Position numbers and translations under genes: made by a program. The notes beneath the pieces were generated by a model, which worked only from the letters and a program-made list of their open reading frames with translations, was not told the DNA's origin and did no database searches. Of a stretch of DNA of 64,000 nt, positions 1-8,971 are shown one piece after another. The stretch is taken from positions 124,001-188,000 of the forward strand of contig NZ_JADEXZ010000002.1 in the NCBI RefSeq assembly GCF_015206815.1, in the 5' to 3' direction. The stretch is from Fortiea sp. LEGE XX443 (GTDB lineage: Bacteria; Cyanobacteriota; Cyanobacteriia; Cyanobacteriales; Nostocaceae). Every line of letters starts with the position of its first letter. The stretch's first letter is position 1.

Positions 1-86
1 AAACCTACACCCCTAATTCAATCTCTTTACCTCCTCTAAATCCTCACATTCTTTGAGAGCGAAAATTTTCTTGTGTTAATTTTGTC

Positions 87-1253
<1,167 letters not shown>

Positions 1254-1320
1254 TTACTCGCTGATAGCTAAATCTATCAGGTTTATGTACCCCCTTAACC
1301 ATGAAAGTCAGTAAAAAGTA

Positions 1321-1351
1321 AAAAGGCAAAAGTAAAAATCTTTTGCCTTTT
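1321..1351 (-). terminator. Hairpin terminator of the lipoprotein gene
   Basis: A perfect 12-bp inverted repeat (AAAAGGCAAAAG, 7-nt loop, CTTTTGCCTTTT) starts 11 nt after the stop codon of the minus-strand lipoprotein gene. It ends in a T-rich run when read on the minus strand. The same AAAAGGCAAAAG core is used in the terminator after argF, so it is also a dispersed repeat. Confidence 0.6.
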
Positions 1352-1362
1352 ACCTTTTGATT

Positions 1363-1878
1363 TTATTGAGGAATGCGATACTGCTGGGCAATGTAATAAA
1401 ACAGCGGGTAATAATTAGAAAAATCTTGGCTTGGGCTGTGTCCTTGCCAATAATATGTGATTTTACCTTGAGTTAAGGTCAGTTTCATGGAACCGATTTG
1501 CTGACCAACTTCTACTAATAAAACCCCAGATACGCCTTGATTCGTCTGAAAGTTAGAATTTATATTCTTTTTAGAATTATGCTTGTCATTTACTGTATCT
1601 GGTAACTGATTACTTGCCCATGCTCTAATTTCCACGGTTTGGCTGCGTGGTGAGACTAAGGCAATACCGTCGTTATTTTCTGGCGCTGCTAAAACAGTCC
1701 AATTACTGGGATAAGGAAATTCAAAGCCATAACGGGAATTTTTATAATTTTTCCATTGCGTACCAGAAACGTTGACGCTAGGCGCTACACACCCCCACAA
1801 CATCAGAGATAAAGCGATCGCTCCAGTAGTAATTTGATATTTAGTACATTTTTTGTGTGTTAAATTACGAGTTTTCAC
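1363..1878 (-). CDS. Lipoprotein of unknown function
   Basis: A 171-aa protein with a positively charged start, a short hydrophobic stretch (residues about 17-27) and a lipobox LWGC with the acylated cysteine at position 30, so it is probably anchored to a membrane on the periplasmic or lumenal side. The segment after the signal (YGFEFPYPSNW, about residues 50-60) resembles the start of small PsbP-like and related periplasmic folds, but I cannot assign a family. It is transcribed alone, with a hairpin just downstream. Function is unknown. Confidence 0.75.
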   Translation of the reverse strand: MKTRNLTHKKCTKYQITTGAIALSLMLWGCVAPSVNVSGTQWKNYKNSRYGFEFPYPSNWTVLAAPENNDGIALVSPRSQTVEIRAWASNQLPDTVNDKHNSKKNINSNFQTNQGVSGVLLVEVGQQIGSMKLTLTQGKITYYWQGHSPSQDFSNYYPLFYYIAQQYRIPQ

Positions 1879-2079
1879 GGTAACAGCAGACCTGATTACA
1901 CTTTTTATTCAAGATGATTGATTGTATCAAAGTCTTTAAAATATGCACTCTATCAAGGATTTACAAATATTTTTCTGCTGCTCATATAAACATTGGTTCA
2001 ATTAAGTTAAATGTTTTATAAAGAACTTGATGTACCAACTAGTGTTACCAAGTATATAAATAAATGTAACAAAACAGCC

Positions 2080-2095
2080 GTCAAAACGTTTTGAC
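2080..2095. promoter_or_regulatory. Perfect 16-bp palindrome, candidate operator
   Basis: GTCAAAACGTTTTGAC is a perfect 16-bp palindrome located 68 bp before the start of the ribbon-helix-helix gene. A good -35 box (TTGACA, 2099-2104) follows three bases later, with GATAAC (2120-2125) as a weaker -10 candidate. The position suits a repressor or activator site. That the RHH protein itself binds here is inference. Confidence 0.5.
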
Positions 2096-2163
2096 AGCTT
2101 GACAAGGGATGAAGGAGCCGATAACGTGATATACATACCCGGGTAAGACCGCCAAAGAGTTAT

Positions 2164-2511
2164 ATGCAAGCTAAGCAAAAGGTTACTTTTTATATATCGC
2201 CAGAACTACACAAAAGGCTGAAAATTCGTTCAGCAATTGATTCTGAACCAATGTCAGACCTAGCCGAACGTGCCCTGTGCTTTTACTTGGCGAACTCAGA
2301 ATTAGTAGAAGAAATAGAAGCTTCTGCTTATGGTAGAACTCATAGACTATATTCCTGCCCAAGTTGTGAAAGTTCACTAGCATTGCGTGACGGAGAATTA
2401 GTTGCTTTAGGTAATCAACCTGGATTGATTGGTCAAGATCATCTTTCCATTGATGAAATGGAGCGAGTAGAAACCCATCCCAAGGGTGAGGAAGAGCTAG
2501 TCCCTTGCTAG
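2164..2511 (+). CDS. Ribbon-helix-helix DNA-binding protein
   Basis: A 115-aa protein. Residues 5-48 have the ribbon-helix-helix pattern: a beta strand (KVTFYIS) followed by two helices (PELHKRLKIRSAI and MSDLAERALCFYL), as in CopG/Arc-type repressors. A CPSC pair occurs near residue 64 but there is no second pair, so a full zinc ribbon is not supported. It lies 85 bp upstream of ycf46 in the same direction and is probably co-transcribed with it. A perfect palindrome in its promoter suggests autoregulation. The acidic C-terminal tail is unassigned. Confidence 0.75.
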   Translation: MQAKQKVTFYISPELHKRLKIRSAIDSEPMSDLAERALCFYLANSELVEEIEASAYGRTHRLYSCPSCESSLALRDGELVALGNQPGLIGQDHLSIDEMERVETHPKGEEELVPC

Positions 2512-2596
2512 ATAAGAATTATGGATAAGTGATTCATAATTCAAGTACAAACAAAGTCTGTTCTTTACTGTATAAGGTCTCAAGTAGGTCGATTGT

Positions 2597-4111
2597 ATGA
2601 AAGAAGAGCTCAACATCCTCATTCAAGCTCAATACCCTCTAATCTACCTTGTGACCTCCGAGGAAGAGCGGGCAGAGCAAGCAATTTCCACAATCGCTCA
2701 AGTGTTAAAGCCTCAGCGCCGAGTCTATGTGTGGACAGTAACTCATGGCATTGTGGAGTATGGTCAACCCCGGAATGTGAGCCAACACAACACTGTTTCT
2801 CCTGAAGCGGCTATAGATTGGATAATCCGCCAGAGGGAACCAGGTATATTTATTCTTAAAGATTTACATCCATTTATTGATGCACCTGCAACCACAAGAT
2901 CGTTGCGTGATGCCATCCCTAGTTTTAAAGGGCAACAAAAAAATATTATTTTAATGTCGCCCATGCAGCAGGTTCCCATAGAACTGGAGAAGGAAGTAGT
3001 AGTTTTAGACTTCCAGTTGCCAGATATGGCGGAGTTGAATAAAGTCTTAACTCACCACTTAGAGCATCATCGTGGGCGACGGCTGACAACAGAGGCGCGT
3101 GAAAAGCTTCTCAGAGCAGCTTTAGGTTTAACTAAAGACGAATCTGAGAAAGTCTACCGTAAAGCGCAAGTTACCACGGGACGGCTAACAGAAGAAGAAG
3201 TTGATATAGTTCTGTCAGAGAAAAAGCAACTAATTCGGCGTAATGGTATATTAGAATACATCGAAGAAGATGAAACCATTGACGCTATAGGTGGTTTAGA
3301 AGAGCTAAAAAAATGGCTCAAGCAACGCTCTAATGCCTTTACAGAAAGAGCAAGAGAGTATGGTTTACCCCAACCAAAAGGAATGCTGATTTTAGGAGTC
3401 CCCGGTTGTGGTAAATCACTGATAGCTAAAACTACATCCCGACTTTGGGGTTTACCGCTGTTGCGCTTGGATATGGGACGCGTATACGATGGCTCAATGG
3501 TGGGACGAAGTGAAGCAAATCTGCGTAACGCCCTTAAAACAGCAGAATCCATCTCTCCAGCGATTCTGTTTATTGACGAGTTAGATAAATCTTTTGCTGG
3601 TAGTTCTGGTTCCGGTGATTCCGATGGCGGTACATCAAGCAGAATCTTTGGTTCTTTCCTCACATGGATGCAAGAAAAGAAATCTCCAGTGTTTGTGATG
3701 GCGACAGCCAACCGAGTCGAACGCTTACCTGGGGAATTCTTGAGGAAAGGTAGGTTTGATGAAATATTCTTTGTGGATCTGCCTACTCCTGAAGAACGGC
3801 GCGATATTTTCAATATCCACCTAAGCAAGCGCCGTCGTGATGACATCTCGCGGTTTGATTTGGAACAATTAGCCAAGATGTCCGATGGGTTTTCTGGGGC
3901 AGAAATTGAACAGGCGATCATAGCGGCAATGTATGAAGCATTTGCCCAAGACCGTGAGTTCACCCAACTAGATATTATTGCTGCACTGAAGGCAACATTG
4001 CCCCTGTCTCGCACGATGCAAGAACAGGTAACAGCCCTAAGAGACTGGGCTAGACAGCGGGCAAGACCAGCCGCAGCCTCCGTTGCTGAATACCAGCGAA
4101 TGGAGTTTTAA
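2597..4111 (+). CDS. ycf46: AAA-type ATPase, Ycf46 family
   Basis: A 504-aa protein with an N-terminal domain of about 220 residues that is characteristic of Ycf46, followed by one AAA module. Visible are Walker A GVPGCGKS (267-274), Walker B ILFIDEL (323-329) and arginine fingers in RKGRFDE (383-388). Ycf46 is shared by cyanobacteria and some algal plastids and has been linked to photosynthesis and inorganic carbon use, but its substrate is unknown. It follows the RHH gene and is followed by ycf35, another conserved plastid-type gene. Two hairpins lie between it and ycf35, so the two may be partly uncoupled. Confidence 0.9.
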   Translation: MKEELNILIQAQYPLIYLVTSEEERAEQAISTIAQVLKPQRRVYVWTVTHGIVEYGQPRNVSQHNTVSPEAAIDWIIRQREPGIFILKDLHPFIDAPATTRSLRDAIPSFKGQQKNIILMSPMQQVPIELEKEVVVLDFQLPDMAELNKVLTHHLEHHRGRRLTTEAREKLLRAALGLTKDESEKVYRKAQVTTGRLTEEEVDIVLSEKKQLIRRNGILEYIEEDETIDAIGGLEELKKWLKQRSNAFTERAREYGLPQPKGMLILGVPGCGKSLIAKTTSRLWGLPLLRLDMGRVYDGSMVGRSEANLRNALKTAESISPAILFIDELDKSFAGSSGSGDSDGGTSSRIFGSFLTWMQEKKSPVFVMATANRVERLPGEFLRKGRFDEIFFVDLPTPEERRDIFNIHLSKRRRDDISRFDLEQLAKMSDGFSGAEIEQAIIAAMYEAFAQDREFTQLDIIAALKATLPLSRTMQEQVTALRDWARQRARPAAASVAEYQRMEF

Positions 4112-4141
4112 AAGCTTTCCCTTGCTAACCCAGGGGGAAAG

Positions 4142-4198
4142 GCTAGTTAAAAAAACTAGCAGTTAAAAGAAAAAGCCGCCTCTCTATAAGCGCGGCTT
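4142..4198 (+). terminator. Two consecutive hairpins after ycf46
   Basis: The first inverted repeat is GCTAGTT/AACTAGC (4142-4160, 5-nt A loop). The second is AAGCCGC/GCGGCTT (4173-4179 with 4192-4198). A T-run (TTTTTTT, about 4216-4223) follows some bases later. They may give partial termination or processing between ycf46 and ycf35. Confidence 0.5.
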
Positions 4199-4251
4199 GC
4201 TGAAGATAAACCGTTGTTTTTTTCTCAATCTTCTCATTGGAGGAAACCCAA

Positions 4252-4602
4252 ATGTCTCACTTTAGCACTCTTCGCACCAAAATCACCGACGCAGAAATCC
4301 TGAAAGCTTCCTTGCGCGACTTAGGTATTACCGTAAAGACAGAAGCTGATGTCCGTGGTTATAACGGTCAGCGTGTTCGTTCTGACATCGTTGCTGTTTT
4401 GGAAGGCGAATATGATCTCGGCTGGTCTCGCAATAGCGATGGTTCTTTCGACCTGATCGCTGACTTGTGGGGCGTTGCTAAAAAGCACAACCAAACCGAG
4501 TTGATCAACTCCATCAACCAAAAATATGCAGTTAACAAGACTTTGGCTGAAGTAAAACAGCGCGGTCTGCAAAACGCTAACGTCAAGTTGGTATTGCAAT
4601 AA
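4252..4602 (+). CDS. ycf35: Ycf35 family protein (DUF1257)
   Basis: A 116-aa soluble protein of the DUF1257/Ycf35 family, conserved in cyanobacteria and red-lineage plastids; function unknown. I start at the ATG at 4252 because a strong Shine-Dalgarno GGAGG sits at 4239-4243, eight bases upstream. An in-frame TTG at 4237 would place that ribosome-binding site inside the gene. The family is recognised from the start MSHFSTLRTKITDAEIL and the middle NGQRVRSDIVAVLEGEYDLG. A strong terminator follows. Confidence 0.9.
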   Translation: MSHFSTLRTKITDAEILKASLRDLGITVKTEADVRGYNGQRVRSDIVAVLEGEYDLGWSRNSDGSFDLIADLWGVAKKHNQTELINSINQKYAVNKTLAEVKQRGLQNANVKLVLQ

Positions 4603-4631
4603 TAATTTCTCTGCGCGTTCCCAAAGCTGCA

Positions 4632-4668
4632 CGGGCTAACCCTACTATAGCGGTTAGCCCGCTTTTTT
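4632..4668 (+). terminator. Rho-independent terminator after ycf35
   Basis: A perfect 10-bp stem (CGGGCTAACC with GGTTAGCCCG, 10-nt loop) is followed by TTTTTT. It lies 30 bp after the ycf35 stop. Confidence 0.9.
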
Positions 4669-5055
4669 CTGCGTTGCACTAGCTGGTTCACGGAGCAATT
4701 TTGCTCGTCGTAAGAGCGAGTCATTAGCGACATTACAGGTCTGACCGAGATGGGAATTATTCGAGCGATTAATTATTTTTTGTGTTTACACAATGATTAG
4801 TTTAAATGTATATATACGTATTGTGCTCTTGATGGTTCAAAAACTCAATACAGCATTGCGATCGCTCCCAGTTCAAAATCTATGTAATTTCCCTTAATAA
4901 TTTAGTTCTTTAATTTAATTTTGAAGAAGACTTAAGTAAATTTATCAAACCTCATTCAAAAAATTACTTTATCTTTGAAAAAATGATTGATCCTGTAGGT
5001 AATCAAAGTTAATCTGATAATAGATCCATCCACTTCATTGGTCTTGATAACTTCC
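4669..5055. other. AT-rich spacer, no gene seen
   Basis: About 390 bp with no credible reading frame. It carries a short inverted repeat, GAGCAATTTTGCTC (about 4697-4710), and one CGATCGC motif. No promoter is obvious enough to assign. Confidence 0.5.
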
Positions 5056-6372
5056 ATGACCGCTCATAGTTTATATACGAATTTAGAAGAACAAGATATT
5101 GTCAAAACCCATCTACAAATTGGGCAAGAAAAAATATATAGCTTCTTCATGGAAGTTGCTAATCAAAAATCTCCAGAAGATGTCTTGCGAGAATTTAAAC
5201 GATTATTTCTTGATTTTCTAGAATCAGGCAGTTTAAATACTGTACCAGTAATTCGGAGATTATTGCTGGCTAATAATGAACGGGAATTTAGCAATACCAT
5301 CAAGCGTTGTTGCTACATTATAGTTAATAATTGGGCATCTAAAAGAAAATATGAATATATTCAACAATTAATTAATTTATTTGCTAATTATGATTCTCAG
5401 TCTCAAACAAGTAAAAACACCAGCCTGCATATTTATCAACGCTGGTTGGGTAATTTTGTTAAAAGTGAAGACTATAAAGAATTAAAATTATTTGCTCATA
5501 GACACGATAACAAAAGCAAAGTTCACTGGGCTAATCGCTATGCAGCTTATTTATTAGTTGCTCAATCTTTTGATGCTAATAACCCCAAAGAGCAACAAGA
5601 AGCTGCAAGTCAACTTTCTAAACAAATAAAGGACAACTTTAAATTTGATTTAGCAATGTATATTGCTCGTTCTCAGTCATCCGCTTCGAGTACTACACGC
5701 TACGTCAATCCTAGTATTTTGGGCGATGATGTTTTGCGTTTAATTAAAATGATTATTGTTAAGAAAGGTTTATTTAGTTACGAAAATCTAGCCAATATAT
5801 TTATCAAACAAACTCATAATCAAACGTTTAAACAATTTAAAGAAAGTGTACGTAAATACTTATTTTTTTCTGTTAAAAACATAGATTTAGTCAAAATTTT
5901 AAATCAACAATTAACAGAAAACTTATCTAATTGGAAACCAGAGTATGATGAAGAAATTTTAGACAAAAACCTATTTTTAAGAAGTTGTAATCGTTTAATT
6001 GATTGTCTAACTACAGAAAATGGTCGAGAGCCTTCACAATTATTTCTGTTATTACTTTCGCAAGGTCATCCATTAACTTTGGTGATTATACTACTGAAAA
6101 TTATTTTAATTTGTCAAAATTCTCGCTGTCATTTAGAAATCAGAATTGCGAATTTAATTCAGTATTACGAAAAATTATCGGAAGATGAATGCAAATGGGT
6201 TATTCATTTTCTAGAAATTTTTAATATTACTTTTGCCATCTACGCTGAAAACATTGAATATAACTTGATTAACGTTCAAAAAAATAGACAGAATTATGAC
6301 GCAAAATCAAATTCAAATATTGATTCTTATCACGTTTTTTCGCAATCGAAAGATAACATTTATAAATTGTGA
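5056..6372 (+). CDS. Conserved-looking helical protein, unknown function
   Basis: A 438-aa protein that I do not recognise. The ATG at 5056 is preferred over an upstream in-frame TTG at 5038. The protein is rich in Lys, Asn, Ile and Leu, is predicted almost wholly helical from its heptad-like spacing, and has no signal peptide. Hydrophobic residues cluster near 330-350 (LFLLLLSQGHPLTLVIILLK), which could be a buried helix hairpin rather than a membrane segment. It converges on the DndD-like gene, with 58 bp between the stops, so it is probably not in that operon. The reading frame is long and intact, so it is surely coding. Confidence 0.7.
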   Translation: MTAHSLYTNLEEQDIVKTHLQIGQEKIYSFFMEVANQKSPEDVLREFKRLFLDFLESGSLNTVPVIRRLLLANNEREFSNTIKRCCYIIVNNWASKRKYEYIQQLINLFANYDSQSQTSKNTSLHIYQRWLGNFVKSEDYKELKLFAHRHDNKSKVHWANRYAAYLLVAQSFDANNPKEQQEAASQLSKQIKDNFKFDLAMYIARSQSSASSTTRYVNPSILGDDVLRLIKMIIVKKGLFSYENLANIFIKQTHNQTFKQFKESVRKYLFFSVKNIDLVKILNQQLTENLSNWKPEYDEEILDKNLFLRSCNRLIDCLTTENGREPSQLFLLLLSQGHPLTLVIILLKIILICQNSRCHLEIRIANLIQYYEKLSEDECKWVIHFLEIFNITFAIYAENIEYNLINVQKNRQNYDAKSNSNIDSYHVFSQSKDNIYKL

Positions 6373-6430
6373 ACTGTGGTAATACTTAAAAAAAATAAAA
6401 ACGATGAATTATGAATTAATTATGGAAGAA

Positions 6431-8503
6431 TTACCAATCGCGTTCAACTACAATTACTTCAGTATATTCAAATTCATTAGGACTTTGCTTAACTAAATGG
6501 TATTTTTCTTCGCCTAAATCAATATAATCTTGTTCACAATCTGGCTTAGAGGAGTAATAGGTAAGCACATATTCTCTACCAATTCTATTCGCCATTTCTT
6601 GTGCTACTTCACCACGCCATTGAGTTTTAGTTACTAAAATTATTAACTGATTTGCTAACTCAGGAAGTGTTTGGGCAATGCGGCGACGATAAGTTTCATC
6701 CAAGCTACCAAATGGAGAATCCATAACAATTGGAAAAGTGTTACTATTTGGTACAGTTAAAACTTTGCGCTTTTCACTCCATTCGCGTACTTTATCAATA
6801 ATACTGGCAATAAAAGACAAACTAAGGATTTGATTTTCACCAGTAGATGCTGCAACCAGTGATTCTACACACGCTGTATTTTCTACTAATGTGAGTTCAT
6901 ATTTATCGCTAATTTTTGGGAGATATGGCGCAAAAGATATTGCTGTAAATATTTCTTGCAATCGCTTTTCCAATTGCCAACGAAACTGTTTTTCTTGACG
7001 GTTTTTGACTTCGGTTAAACGTTCAATAGCATCTTGGGTAGCGTTAATGCGTCTTTGTGCTAGTAATTGCTTTTCTTCATTAAGTTTCTGCTTGGCTATT
7101 TGTTTTGCTAAAGCATCAATCTCGATTTTCAGGTGCGAAATGCGTTGTTGATTTGCGCCTTGCTCTCTGTTTAATTCATCAATTTTACTTTCAATCTCAT
7201 CTAGGCGTTTCTGTAAACTGCTAATTTCTTCGTTAGCATCTTTACGCAAACGTTCTTGAATACTATCTAATTCAGTTTCAATTTGGGATATATTCTGGCG
7301 TAACTGACTAATTCTTAATTGTTCTCCGTCTACTTCTTCCCAAAATGTTATGGCTTGCTTTTCAATTTCATTGACTTGGACACTCATCCGAATTGCGGTT
7401 TCTTCTACCAGTGAAGAACCAGCTTTATCTAACCAGATACTTACATTTGCATGGGTATGACTACCATCGTGTAAGTCTGCACCACAAATACAGCGTTTAC
7501 TTTTGAGTAATTCGTTAATAAATTCTCGTGAAATTCCCGATGTTAATTCACCTCGTTCTTTCAAATCATGAATAATTTTCCGAAATTGAGTTGTAGTATC
7601 CAATAATAAAATTGTATATCCGCGTGCAGAAATGATTTTTTTTAGCGCTTCTCTAGCTTGTCGTAAATTTTCTTGATTAGATGTTTTTTGGTTTTCTAAT
7701 TCTTGTCTTCTGTCTTGCATTTCTTTGGCAGCGCTAAGTTCAAGTAAACGATTACTTGTTTCTTTTTTAAAGCTTTGTTGATATTCTAATTCTTGTTTAA
7801 TTTCTGTTTGTCTTGAATTGATATGTTCAATTTCTTGTTCTAGCTTGGCTTGTTCTCTTAAAAGTTGTTTAATTTCCGAGTCCCCAATGGCTTTTAATTC
7901 ATTTTCTAAACTTTTTTTGGCTTCACCCAGGTGTTTAATAGAACGATTAATTACTTCTACACCCAAGAAAATCTTGATAGCTTCGGCAATTTCAGCTTTT
8001 TTGTCTGAGCGGACTATTTCTTCAATTCTTTCACCATCAAAGAAAAAGTATTGGTGTAAACTTGCTGGTAAAATTTGCCCAATAATTTCTTCTGGTTTCT
8101 GAAGGGGAAAATACCATCTACCATCATCCCCAGCAACTTGCATTAATAATTCTGTTTTGAGTAAGTCGAAGTCGGTTTTATCTTTATAAATCCGACACTG
8201 GCGTTTGGCATTGTAGCGTTTACCTTCATGCTCCCAGTTAACTTCTACCCAACATTCTATCGATTGCCCAGTTTTGGCTTCAGCGATCGCCCTTTTATTC
8301 ACCAACTGCTCTGTTGAGGCAAAGGCAGCACTAAACTTCTCATATAATACCCATGTAAAAGCATTAAGTAAACTAGTTTTTCCAGATCCATTATTACCAT
8401 GAATAATCGTGGTGTTGAGAATATCACCACCCGCTACAACTATCTCTGGTGTTCTGCCATAAAAAGAGCGAAAGTTACACAGTTTAATTGAGGCGAGCTT
8501 CAT
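6431..8503 (-). CDS. dndD: DndD-type SMC-like ATPase (DNA sulfur modification)
   Basis: A 690-aa ATPase of the SMC/Rad50 type. Walker A GNNGSGKTS is at residues 36-44, long coiled coils run from about 180-290 and 380-520, a CxCG hook motif (CICGAD) is near residue 336, and a C-terminal signature/Walker B region (DSPFGSLDE) completes the head. The start (FRSFYG, then FDGERIEEIV near 150) is typical of DndD, the ATPase partner of DndC in phosphorothioate modification of DNA. No dndB, dndC or dndE is visible in this window. It overlaps the preceding 57-codon gene by ATGA, so translation is coupled. A general Rad50-like repair role is the alternative, but the length and hook fit DndD better. Confidence 0.8.
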   Translation of the reverse strand: MKLASIKLCNFRSFYGRTPEIVVAGGDILNTTIIHGNNGSGKTSLLNAFTWVLYEKFSAAFASTEQLVNKRAIAEAKTGQSIECWVEVNWEHEGKRYNAKRQCRIYKDKTDFDLLKTELLMQVAGDDGRWYFPLQKPEEIIGQILPASLHQYFFFDGERIEEIVRSDKKAEIAEAIKIFLGVEVINRSIKHLGEAKKSLENELKAIGDSEIKQLLREQAKLEQEIEHINSRQTEIKQELEYQQSFKKETSNRLLELSAAKEMQDRRQELENQKTSNQENLRQAREALKKIISARGYTILLLDTTTQFRKIIHDLKERGELTSGISREFINELLKSKRCICGADLHDGSHTHANVSIWLDKAGSSLVEETAIRMSVQVNEIEKQAITFWEEVDGEQLRISQLRQNISQIETELDSIQERLRKDANEEISSLQKRLDEIESKIDELNREQGANQQRISHLKIEIDALAKQIAKQKLNEEKQLLAQRRINATQDAIERLTEVKNRQEKQFRWQLEKRLQEIFTAISFAPYLPKISDKYELTLVENTACVESLVAASTGENQILSLSFIASIIDKVREWSEKRKVLTVPNSNTFPIVMDSPFGSLDETYRRRIAQTLPELANQLIILVTKTQWRGEVAQEMANRIGREYVLTYYSSKPDCEQDYIDLGEEKYHLVKQSPNEFEYTEVIVVERDW

Positions 8504-8673
8504 TGTATGGCTTCCTTGACAATTAGCAAAATATCATCGTTGATGGGGCTATTACTTTTCTTATCTAGCCTGCTTTTTTCTAAATGCCATACGCGCTCAA
8601 TAATTTGCCGCACTTCCGCTGGGGCGCTAGTAATTGGCTCTTGCACATCATCGATATTTTGCTCTGGCAACAT
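8500..8673 (-). CDS. 57-aa protein coupled to DndD
   Basis: A small frame read from the minus strand, starting at the ATG at 8673 and ending in a TGA that overlaps the dndD start (ATGA). It begins MLPEQNIDDVQEP and contains a helix around VRQIIERVWHLEKSRLDKK. The product is charged, with no membrane segment. The 4-base overlap and same-strand order support a real gene that is co-translated with dndD. It is far shorter than DndE and does not look like it. Small proteins of this kind occur next to DNA modification ATPases in other genomes, but I recall this only generally. Confidence 0.65.
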   Translation of the reverse strand: MLPEQNIDDVQEPITSAPAEVRQIIERVWHLEKSRLDKKSNSPINDDILLIVKEAIQ

Positions 8674-8971
8674 CTCGGTTTAGAATGAGTTATGCTTTAT
8701 TCTAGCTGTCTCGATCGCCAATTTTACATCCGCAATGTCACTATTATTCTTATCTTTAATTTTGGTGAATTATGTGGTATAAATTTTATTTTTTTGACAA
8801 AAAGCACTTTAATTATTCAGGTTTTACCGATATACTATAGAAATATTTTCTAACTTAAATATAATTGAGCATTTGCCGCCATAAAAATTTTACTAATATC
8901 GAATTTTAACTAATACTATTTTTTCATATTGAGTGCAACTATTTTTAGATAGCAAACAAAATTTTACAAAA
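8674..8971. other. AT-rich spacer between helicase and DndD block
   Basis: 298 bp with no reading frame worth calling. It must contain the promoter of the dndD unit if that unit is separate from the helicase gene, but no clear -35/-10 pair stands out. Confidence 0.4.

Noticed and set aside
3154-4014. Long minus-strand open frame (286 codons) opposite ycf46
   Set aside because: It is the antisense shadow of a well-conserved ATPase gene. Its Ser/Arg-rich composition has no family resemblance.
6431-8503. Alternative call as Rad50/SbcC
   Set aside because: At 690 aa it is shorter than SbcC, no SbcD is adjacent, and the FDGERIEEIV and CICGAD features fit DndD better.
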